From an uncultured Demequina sp. (GTDB lineage Bacteria > Actinomycetota > Actinomycetes > Actinomycetales > Demequinaceae): a stretch of DNA of 8,600 nucleotides. Shown here one piece after another: positions 1-4,218 of the stretch. Both the position numbers and the translations under genes were made by a program. The notes under the pieces were generated by a model. That model was not told the DNA's origin, made no database searches, and saw only the letters and a list, made by a program, of their open reading frames with translations. The DNA is taken from assembly GCA_937925595.1 (NCBI GenBank), contig CALALQ010000187.1, positions 1 through 8,600 on the forward strand, in the 5' to 3' direction. The first letter of the stretch is position 1. Every line of letters starts with the position of its first letter.

Positions 1-40
1 ATCTGAGTGTCGCGAAACGGCCGTTTCGCGACACTCAGAT
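1..40. repeat. perfect 40-nt palindrome
   Basis: The first 20 bases (ATCTGAGTGTCGCGAAACGG) are followed at once by their exact reverse complement, so all 40 bases form one perfect inverted repeat with no spacer. In RNA the centre would open to a small loop and give a very stable hairpin. It lies just upstream of the deacylase gene, and no T-tract follows on either strand within view, so it is not a classic intrinsic terminator. The left edge of the window cuts the context, and the arms could extend further. It could be a bidirectional terminator for the gene to the left, a dispersed genomic repeat, or a dimeric regulator site. Confidence 0.85.
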
Positions 41-59
41 ACCGCAACCGGGGAGGGTG

Positions 60-65
60 TACGTT
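60..65 (+). promoter_or_regulatory. probable -10 box for the YbaK-type gene
   Basis: TACGTT fits the TANNNT actinobacterial -10 pattern and ends 8 nt before the ATG at 74. Transcription would therefore start at or next to the start codon, giving a leaderless mRNA. No clear -35 is seen, because the region where it would fall runs into the 1-40 palindrome. The only purine-rich stretch (GGGAGGG at 51-57) is too far upstream to serve as a ribosome binding site. Confidence 0.45.
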
Positions 66-73
66 CTGACGGC

Positions 74-556
74 ATGAAGGTGACTCCTGCGACCCAGGCG
101 CTGGCAGCGTCGGGCATTGACTACGAGATCACCGAGCACGGGCCGGTGCGCTCGCTCGAGGAGGCCGCCGCCGCGCGCGGGCTCGAGCCGCGAGCGATCC
201 TCAAGACCATCGTGGTGCGCCGCGGCGAGGGCGACTTCTTGTTTGTGCTGGTGCCTGGCGACCGCGAGATCTCGTGGCCCAAACTGCGCGAGCTGCTGGG
301 CGTGAACCGCATCTCGATGCCAGACAAGGACGTCGCGTTCAAGGTCACGGGATATGAGCGGGGCACCATCACCCCCTTTGGCGCCACCACCGCATGGCCG
401 GTTATCGCCGACGCTCTGCTGGCTCAGCGCGAAGGGCCCGTGAGCATTGGGGCAGGTGCGCACGGGTTGGCCGCGACCGTGGCGCCCGAACAGTTGATCG
501 AGGTGCTGGGGGCGCAGGTGGCCGACGTCACCGAGCCGCTCAAGCCGCGGTCTTAG
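74..556 (+). CDS. YbaK/EbsC-family aminoacyl-tRNA deacylase
   Basis: A 160-aa single-domain protein of the YbaK/aminoacyl-tRNA-associated domain family. Members hydrolyse wrongly charged tRNA in trans, for example Cys-tRNA(Pro) in Haemophilus influenzae YbaK, and act free in the cytosol. The length matches stand-alone members. The conserved lysine required by the family is K44 in KTIVV, followed by PDKD (83-86), the glycine/proline loop GTITPFG (97-103) and a GAGAHG segment near the C-terminus. The start at 74 is the first in-frame ATG, has no Shine-Dalgarno, and sits 8 nt after a TACGTT -10, so it is probably leaderless. The gene is convergent with the VOC gene, 9 nt apart, with no terminator between them. 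The exact substrate (Cys-tRNA(Pro), Ala-tRNA(Pro) or another) cannot be read from the sequence. Confidence 0.9.
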   Translation: MKVTPATQALAASGIDYEITEHGPVRSLEEAAAARGLEPRAILKTIVVRRGEGDFLFVLVPGDREISWPKLRELLGVNRISMPDKDVAFKVTGYERGTITPFGATTAWPVIADALLAQREGPVSIGAGAHGLAATVAPEQLIEVLGAQVADVTEPLKPRS

Positions 557-565
557 CCGACGCCG

Positions 566-994
566 TCACTGGAGGCAGAACTCGTTGCCTTCGGGATCGC
601 GCATTTGGTAGTAGTGCTCGGGCCACGGACCCCACGACTGGTCGATGAGGCGGACGACCTCCGCGCCCAAGGCGACCAGACGGTCCTTCTCCGCCTCGAG
701 CGCCTCGGGAGTGGTGGGCTCGCCAGGCGTGGCCTGAATGTCGAGGTGCATGCGATTGCGCGATCGCTTGGGGCCGATGGCGTGATGGAAGAACAGGCGC
801 GGGAACTCGCCGCTGGGGTCCTCGACGAGTGCGCGCTTGTTGAGGTCCTCCTCCGTGAGGCCGGAGGCCAGCAGGTGCTCCTTGAGGTCTCCCTCAAAGC
901 GGGCAGGCTCGACTCCAATGACGGCCGCCCAGAACTCCGCGAGCTTCACGGGGTCGTTCGCGTAGAAGACGATGTTTCCTAGCTTCGATGCCAT
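566..994 (-). CDS. VOC-superfamily (glyoxalase-like) protein
   Basis: A 142-aa protein with the two beta-alpha-beta-beta-beta halves of a vicinal-oxygen-chelate fold, of the actinobacterial Glyoxalase_6-like type. Recognisable parts are the N-terminal LGNIVFYANDPVKLAEFW, the central RMHLDIQ with a candidate metal ligand H83, and the C-terminal RDPEGNEFCL with candidate ligand E138. The usual first ligand (His or Gln near residue 7) appears to be Asn (N7), so metal binding may be incomplete. Relatives include antibiotic-resistance proteins and lyases, but most are uncharacterised, so no substrate is proposed. The ATG at 994 is 6 nt downstream of a TACGGT -10 on the minus strand and has only a weak GGTGG upstream, so it is probably leaderless. 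It is divergent from the DUF6226 gene with just 22 bp between start codons. Confidence 0.85.
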   Translation of the reverse strand: MASKLGNIVFYANDPVKLAEFWAAVIGVEPARFEGDLKEHLLASGLTEEDLNKRALVEDPSGEFPRLFFHHAIGPKRSRNRMHLDIQATPGEPTTPEALEAEKDRLVALGAEVVRLIDQSWGPWPEHYYQMRDPEGNEFCLQ

Positions 995-1000
995 GTTGCC

Positions 1001-1006
1001 ACCGTA
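1001..1006 (-). promoter_or_regulatory. -10 box of the VOC gene promoter
   Basis: Minus-strand TACGGT followed by 6 nt and then the ATG at 994. A CTGACG at 1030-1025, an 18-bp spacer upstream, matches four of six -35 consensus bases and lies inside the coding region of the divergent DUF6226 gene. This box shares T1005 and A1006 with the plus-strand -10 box at 1005-1010. Confidence 0.5.
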
Positions 1007-1010
1007 CGCT
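1005..1010 (+). promoter_or_regulatory. -10 box of the DUF6226 gene promoter
   Basis: TACGCT followed by 6 nt and the GTG at 1017, so the transcript would start at the start codon. No strong -35 is visible; it would lie inside the 5' end of the VOC gene. The box overlaps the opposing -10 by two bases, so the two promoters probably cannot be occupied at the same time. Confidence 0.5.
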
Positions 1011-1016
1011 TGAGGG

Positions 1017-1592
1017 GTGACATACGTCAGGCCATCGCTTGATACGCCTGTTTACCTCGATGAACACGGCATGCCGATTCCCTATGGCGAGCGGTGGGGG
1101 ATGGACTCCCCGCCAGAGGAGACCTACTCGGTGGTGTCGCATCCGGAGCGGTTTGCGCCCCTGCTGGAGGTGGCCAAGGCGCTGCGCGCACATCTCCTCG
1201 AGACGTATGACGTGACGGAGGACGGAGACCGGCTGACTCCGGCGGATCCCGCCGCGGCGCCGCTCGAGATCGAGCTGACGGACTTCCCGGGAGTTCGCGT
1301 GCGAGCGGGCTTCGCCGGATCCATGGGTGCGCCCGGCTGCGGGTGCGATGCGTGCGACGAGGGGCTCGAGGAAAGTGCGGAGGAACTGGAGCGCTACGTG
1401 TTCGCGGTGGTCGCGGGGCGGTACCAGGAGCGCCTCGACGGCAAGTGGGTCACTATCGAGACGTGGGATGAACAGGGCAGCGGAAGGTCAGAGGGGAGCC
1501 GGAACAACTACAGCAAGGACGTCATAGCCGCGCTGCGCCGCCACGGGGCGTGGAAGCCCTGGCCGCTTAGGAGCGGCCCAGGAACTTCGTGA
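1017..1592 (+). CDS. DUF6226 family protein
   Basis: A 191-aa cytosolic-looking protein that I recognise as the actinobacterial DUF6226 family, whose function is unknown. Features seen are an N-terminal RPSLDTPVYLDEHG..PYGERWG segment, SPPEETYSVVSHPERFAPL (31-49), a middle region ending in GFAGSMGAPGCGCDACDEG, and a C-terminal RRHGAWKPWP. The CGCDACDE block (108-115) has three closely spaced cysteines and could bind a metal, although family members are not known to me as metalloproteins. There is no signal peptide or membrane helix. The GTG start at 1017 is chosen because it lies 6 nt after a TACGCT -10 and opens the family-typical N-terminus. The 3' end overlaps the convergent lipoprotein gene by 26 nt. 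Confidence 0.8.
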   Translation: MTYVRPSLDTPVYLDEHGMPIPYGERWGMDSPPEETYSVVSHPERFAPLLEVAKALRAHLLETYDVTEDGDRLTPADPAAAPLEIELTDFPGVRVRAGFAGSMGAPGCGCDACDEGLEESAEELERYVFAVVAGRYQERLDGKWVTIETWDEQGSGRSEGSRNNYSKDVIAALRRHGAWKPWPLRSGPGTS

Positions 1593-2025
1593 ACTCGGGG
1601 CAGTACAGCTGAATCGACGCCGTGAGGCTGAACGCGGCGTCGTACGCCTCGATGCCATAGGTGCGGATCGCGTCGGCGCCCGACTCGGGGGCGCCGCTGG
1701 CTTCCATGGCGTCGCAGCCGGCGTTGAGGATGGTCTCGATCTCCGCGTCCGTCTTCTCCGCGAAGCTGGGGAAACCCTGGCGAAGCGTTCCGGCGACCGT
1801 CTCGAGGACGAAGCCGTCCTGGATCGCGCGGATCTTCACATCCTCAGGAGTCTTGGTGGGAGCGGGCTGCCCGCCGGGCTGTTCGGCACCGGGAGACTGC
1901 GGAGCCTCGGCGGGAGTCAACTGGGCCGGGGGCTCCGTGGTGAGCGCGGGATCGCTGCTGCACGCGGCGAGTGACAAGGCGAGTGCGGTGGCCGAGACGA
2001 CGGCGATGGCGTTGCGGACCTTCAT
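1567..2025 (-). CDS. DUF732-like secreted lipoprotein
   Basis: A 152-aa lipoprotein. Residues 1-21 form a signal peptide with a hydrophobic core and the lipobox LAAC, so C22 is the lipidated residue and the protein should be anchored outside the cytoplasmic membrane. Residues 23-60 are a Pro/Ala/Glu-rich linker. The folded part (about 61-152) has the layout of DUF732: a short helical region, a NAGC cysteine (C104), then a long helix ending in YCPEF (C142). The two cysteines would form the usual disulfide. The role of the domain is unknown. The start at 2025 is supported by a strong GGAGG, 6 nt upstream. The longer open frame reaching 2472 is not used, since it would bury the signal peptide. 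The promoter is probably TACACT at 2074-2069. Confidence 0.8.
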   Translation of the reverse strand: MKVRNAIAVVSATALALSLAACSSDPALTTEPPAQLTPAEAPQSPGAEQPGGQPAPTKTPEDVKIRAIQDGFVLETVAGTLRQGFPSFAEKTDAEIETILNAGCDAMEASGAPESGADAIRTYGIEAYDAAFSLTASIQLYCPEFTKFLGRS

Positions 2026-2068
2026 AGTGCTCCTCCGTGAGGGCGCCGGCCTGCCGACGCCGCGGCCC

Positions 2069-2074
2069 AGTGTA
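2069..2074 (-). promoter_or_regulatory. probable -10 box for the DUF732-like lipoprotein
   Basis: Minus-strand TACACT, about 43 bp upstream of the lipoprotein start, gives a short 5' UTR that includes the GGAGG site. No convincing -35 was found. An inverted repeat at 2129-2145 lies some 55 bp further upstream. Confidence 0.4.
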
Positions 2075-2128
2075 AGAGGTGCCGCGTGCGGCCAACGAAC
2101 GATGGGAGGGCGCGGTTGCCGCCGGGAG

Positions 2129-2145
2129 AGAATCGTTTCGATTCT
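2129..2145. repeat. 17-nt inverted repeat AGAATCG-TTT-CGATTCT
   Basis: Two perfect 7-nt arms around a 3-nt centre. It lies between the stop of the hydrolase gene (2174) and the promoter of the lipoprotein gene, both read leftwards. As RNA it would form a short hairpin after the hydrolase stop, but no T-run follows on the minus strand, so it is a poor intrinsic terminator. As DNA it could be an operator for a dimeric regulator of the lipoprotein. Confidence 0.5.
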
Positions 2146-2173
2146 GTGACCTTTGCGGCCGGGCGGCGCGCGG

Positions 2174-2779
2174 CTAGAAGCCGTGCGACGCGAGCTCGCG
2201 CTCCGCAGCTTGCTCGTCGAGGTCGGCGAGCCACGTGTCGAGGCGGTCCTCGAACAGATCCGCGGCATCAGCGTCATAGTCACGGCTGCAGCGATCAACG
2301 AACAGGTGGCCGTTGTTCTTGTACCTATATACGTGCGCATGAGGGGCGTGATAGAGCAGGCTGTCGAGCTCCTCCGCGCTGACGTACTCGTCCGGGTCCG
2401 CAAGGTGAATCTCGAGTGCGACATCGGTGCGCCACATCCCGCCAAGAGACTTGGGAGGAAGGGCACCGCCAAACAAGAGGCAGCCGCGAATGCGCCTTAG
2501 GTCCTGAGCCAGCAGCTGCGCCTGCATAGCGCCAACGCCAAACCCGACCACAACGTCCGCGTCCCTGTGATGCCTTGCAGCGCGGCGCGCTACCTCCTCC
2601 ACCGCGTCGTGCCCAATCTTCTGCAGGTGCGCCACACCCTCGTCGAGCCTGCGGAAGGTCAGGCCCGCGTAGCAATCGGCGCAGTGGACGGTGTGGCCGT
2701 CCGCGGTGAGCCGCGCGGCCAGGCCGCGAAGACCTTCGGTGAGGCCGTACGCGTGATGGAAGAGGAGGATCTCTGCCAT
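2174..2779 (-). CDS. dienelactone hydrolase family protein, nucleophile missing
   Basis: A 201-aa alpha/beta-hydrolase of the dienelactone hydrolase family, cytosolic. Family marks are the opening MAEILLFHHAYGLTEGLRGLAARL, LDEGVAHLQKIG (45-56), the nucleophile-elbow region VVVGFGVGAMQAQLLAQ (76-92), LADPDEYVS (126-134) with candidate acids, and NNGHLF (155-160) with the catalytic histidine H158. At the elbow, actinobacterial relatives usually read GFS.G or G.C.G; here it is G79-F80-G81-V82-G83, codon GGC, so the Ser/Cys nucleophile is absent. Classical hydrolase activity is doubtful, and it may be a degenerate or non-catalytic member. The ATG at 2779 starts exactly at the family N-terminus; GACACT ends 6 nt upstream and may be a leaderless -10. 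The six-C-loop RNA and its terminator lie upstream on the same strand. Confidence 0.85.
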   Translation of the reverse strand: MAEILLFHHAYGLTEGLRGLAARLTADGHTVHCADCYAGLTFRRLDEGVAHLQKIGHDAVEEVARRAARHHRDADVVVGFGVGAMQAQLLAQDLRRIRGCLLFGGALPPKSLGGMWRTDVALEIHLADPDEYVSAEELDSLLYHAPHAHVYRYKNNGHLFVDRCSRDYDADAADLFEDRLDTWLADLDEQAAERELASHGF

Positions 2780-2785
2780 ACCTTC

Positions 2786-2791
2786 AGTGTC
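2786..2791 (-). promoter_or_regulatory. possible -10 box for the hydrolase gene
   Basis: Minus-strand GACACT followed by 6 nt and the ATG at 2779. The first base departs from TANNNT, but the 6-nt spacing equals that at other starts in the window. It lies after the terminator at 2835-2862, which fits the hydrolase having its own promoter. Confidence 0.3.
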
Positions 2792-2834
2792 ACCCTGGTG
2801 AGCCGAAAGCGCACGGCGAGACAGCGTCGGGCAT

Positions 2835-2862
2835 AAAAAAACCCCAGGCAGATCGCCTAGGG
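2835..2862 (-). terminator. intrinsic terminator on the minus strand
   Basis: Read on the minus strand: CCCTAGGC, loop GATCT, GCCTGGGG, then seven T's (2841-2835). The stem is 8 bp with one T-G wobble. The strong hairpin directly followed by a T-run is a textbook factor-independent terminator and marks the 3' end of the candidate small RNA. It lies 56 nt before the hydrolase start codon on the same strand. Confidence 0.85.
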
Positions 2863-2919
2863 AAGGAAAGAGCGGTGCGGACGAGGCCTCGGGGGGTGAT
2901 GGCGTCGCCCGCACCGCTT
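2835..2919 (-). ncRNA. candidate small RNA with six-C loop (6C-like)
   Basis: About 85 nt read leftwards from a predicted start near 2919. It opens with a hairpin of 14 continuous pairs (2918-2905 with 2871-2884, one G-U pair), a C-C mismatch, three more pairs (2903-2901 with 2886-2888) and a 12-nt loop (2900-2889) holding exactly six C's. A short linker and the T-tailed terminator complete it. A TAACAT -10 (2931-2926) with TTGCAA at 2956-2951 stands in the right place. No protein-coding frame explains it. The actinobacterial 6C RNA is known for C-rich hairpin loops, similar length and targeting of G-rich mRNA sites. The family has two C-rich loops and I see only one clear one, so the naming is tentative. 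It could instead be an attenuator leader of the hydrolase gene. Confidence 0.6.
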
Positions 2920-2925
2920 ACGACT

Positions 2926-2956
2926 ATGTTAGCAACGCCGCGAGGGTGCTTTGCAA
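2926..2956 (-). promoter_or_regulatory. promoter of the candidate small RNA
   Basis: Minus-strand TTGCAA (2956-2951), a 19-bp spacer, then TAACAT (2931-2926). The expected start, about 7 nt on, falls at 2919-2918, exactly at the first base of the long hairpin. The spacer is longer than the usual 17-18 bp. Confidence 0.5.
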
Positions 2957-2967
2957 CTTGAAACGCA

Positions 2968-2973
2968 TATTCT
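2968..2973 (+). promoter_or_regulatory. -10 box of the methyltransferase-family gene
   Basis: TATTCT followed by 6 nt (TGCCAC) and the GTG at 2980. This suggests a leaderless transcript and supports the GTG rather than the ATG at 2995 as the start. The promoter runs divergently from that of the candidate small RNA, with the -10 boxes about 37 bp apart. Confidence 0.5.
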
Positions 2974-2979
2974 TGCCAC

Positions 2980-3429
2980 GTGGTAGGTGCGCGGATGTTC
3001 GTGGTGGTCCAGGGACTGCTGTTCCTGGCCGTAGCGGTGCTTGCGATGGTGCCAGGCCCGACGCTGTTTGCCAGTCTGGCGGGCGGGCTCGGGTTGGTCG
3101 CGGCCGGGTCGCTGCTGGTGGCGGCGAGTGCGCGGCTGCTGGGTCGCGCGCTGACGCCGAACCCTGTTCCCAACGGGGCTGGGCTGGTCGCTGCTGGTGT
3201 GTATCGGTGGGCGCGGCACCCTATGTACTCCGGGCTGGTTGTCATTTGTCTTGGTGTCGCTGTGGGGACGGGCGCGCAGCGGTCATACATGGCCGTGGCG
3301 GCGCTCGCTGTCTTCTTCATGGTGAAGGCGCGGTTCGAGGAGCACCACCTGCTCCGCACGTACCCCGGGTACGCGGCGTACGCGGCCGTGACCGGGCGGT
3401 TTATGCCTGGGGTGGGGCGGCTGCGGTAG
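2980..3429 (+). CDS. isoprenylcysteine carboxyl methyltransferase family membrane protein
   Basis: A 149-aa integral membrane protein with about four hydrophobic segments (roughly 6-24, 32-50, 84-98 and 101-115). The C-terminal half carries the ICMT/PEMT signature: YRWARHPMYSG (75-85), then FEEHHLLRTYPGYAAYAAVTGRFMP (119-143), with the conserved glutamates and the R-F-P ending that bind S-adenosylmethionine in characterised relatives. Bacterial members methylate small hydrophobic or lipid-linked substrates, and the substrate here is unknown because bacteria lack prenylated CAAX proteins. GTG 2980 is preferred because of the TATTCT -10 six nt upstream; ATG 2995 would remove five residues. A G-rich tract follows directly after the stop. 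Confidence 0.85.
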   Translation: MVGARMFVVVQGLLFLAVAVLAMVPGPTLFASLAGGLGLVAAGSLLVAASARLLGRALTPNPVPNGAGLVAAGVYRWARHPMYSGLVVICLGVAVGTGAQRSYMAVAALAVFFMVKARFEEHHLLRTYPGYAAYAAVTGRFMPGVGRLR

Positions 3430-3430
3430 C

Positions 3431-3461
3431 GGTGCTGGGTGGGGGTGCTGGGTGGGGGTGC
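3431..3461 (+). repeat. 13-bp tandem repeat with G-quadruplex motif
   Basis: GGTGCTGGGTGGG occurs twice in tandem (3431-3443, 3444-3456) with the start of a third copy. It contains four G-runs of at least three (3437-3439, 3441-3445, 3450-3452, 3454-3458) with loops of 1, 4 and 1 nt, which meets the usual G-quadruplex rule. It begins one base after the stop codon of the methyltransferase-family gene, on the coding strand. Confidence 0.75.
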
Positions 3462-3521
3462 GCGCTGCGTGTCGATTGCGCCGTGATGTGGGCGCGCGAT
3501 GCGCGCTGTGTGTCGATTGCG
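3459..3521. repeat. 22-bp direct repeat, 41-bp period
   Basis: 3459-3480 and 3500-3521 match in 21 of 22 positions; both contain TGTCGATTGCG and differ at the tenth base (C versus T). They lie in the non-coding stretch between the methyltransferase-family gene and the DUF6318 lipoprotein. Function unknown; possibly local duplication or paired binding sites. Confidence 0.65.
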
Positions 3522-3551
3522 GTGGGGTGCGGCGCGCGGGCCTCATGTGCG

Positions 3552-3560
3552 TTGTCCACA
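3552..3560 (+). promoter_or_regulatory. DnaA-box-like TTGTCCACA
   Basis: A one-base variant of TTATCCACA, in a form common in high-GC actinobacterial DnaA sites. It is a single site upstream of the DUF6318 gene. On its own it could be chance, a DnaA-titration site or a regulatory site. Confidence 0.35.
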
Positions 3561-3633
3561 GATCGGACATTTCCCTAGTCGCCGGCGATTGTTCGCGGCT
3601 AAGGTGCTCCGTATCCGAGTGGGGGGGAGCGCC

Positions 3634-4218
3634 ATGGGGAATCTGCGCACTGTCCTTGCCGCTAGTGCAGTGGCGCTGCTGCTTGCCGCGTGCACGAATG
3701 CGGCCGTTGAGCATAGTGAGAGTGCTTCGCCCAGTGCGAGTGTGAGTGTTTCTGCTTCGGCGACGGCGACGCCTACAGCTGGAGTGGACCAACTTCTCGA
3801 GAAGCTACCCGAGGATGCGCGGTATCCGGATCTTGGTGGCGCGATCAAGACGGCCGAGTTCTTCTTCACGCTGTACGCGCCGATGTTCCAGAGCGGTGAC
3901 ACCACCCTCTGGGATGCGTTGAGTTTGCCCGGCTGCGTGTACTGCGAAGATGCCTCCAAGAACGCCGCGCTCGTACGTGAGGGGAACTGGATCGCAACGG
4001 GCGGAGAAATCAGCCCCGATATCGGCACGGAAGACAGCGGGCTGGATGGCGAAACGGCGGTTGTCGCGTTTGAGGCTGACTTCGCGGACGCTTATCTTGC
4101 TGCGTCGGGCTCGACTCCCGAACTTCAGGAGCCCGCCTCCCGGCGGACCATCTACACCAAGCTTGAGCTGGTCGAAGGTGTATGGCGGGTTAGTCAAGTG
4201 ATGGTGAGTGAGTCGTGA
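3634..4218 (+). CDS. DUF6318 family lipoprotein
   Basis: A 194-aa lipoprotein. Residues 1-19 form the signal peptide, and LLLAAC places the lipidated cysteine at C20. Residues 22-50 are a low-complexity Ser/Ala/Thr linker, typical of surface lipoproteins. The globular part (about 51-194) has the DUF6318 layout: DLGGAIKTAEFFFTLYAPMFQSGDT, then LSLPGCVYC with C101 and C104 two residues apart, then beta-strand-like segments to VWRVSQVM. It resembles the NTF2-like folds seen in many actinobacterial lipoproteins. Function is unknown. ATG 3634 is chosen because it directly precedes the signal peptide and has GGGGGGGAG 4-5 nt upstream; the longer open frame from 3499 is not used. A TAAGGT at 3600-3605 may be the -10. 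Its stop overlaps the next start by 4 nt (GTGA). Confidence 0.85.
   Translation: MGNLRTVLAASAVALLLAACTNAAVEHSESASPSASVSVSASATATPTAGVDQLLEKLPEDARYPDLGGAIKTAEFFFTLYAPMFQSGDTTLWDALSLPGCVYCEDASKNAALVREGNWIATGGEISPDIGTEDSGLDGETAVVAFEADFADAYLAASGSTPELQEPASRRTIYTKLELVEGVWRVSQVMVSES

Noticed and set aside
2026..2472. Upstream extension of the DUF732-like lipoprotein frame to 301 codons
   Set aside because: The extension runs through an intergenic region and the hydrolase gene in another frame, and would place the signal peptide and lipobox in mid-protein. A strong ribosome site supports ATG 2025.
2780..2914. N-terminal extension of the hydrolase frame
   Set aside because: It would cross the T-tailed terminator and the hairpin of the candidate RNA. 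The family N-terminus begins at 2779.
3431..3521. CRISPR-like array
   Set aside because: The repeats are few, short and GC-rich, with no regular spacers, and no cas gene is present.
2946..3578. 210-codon plus-strand frame overlapping the methyltransferase-family gene
   Set aside because: Low-complexity Gly/Ala/Arg translation with no motif; it is a shadow of the real gene plus a G-rich repeat.
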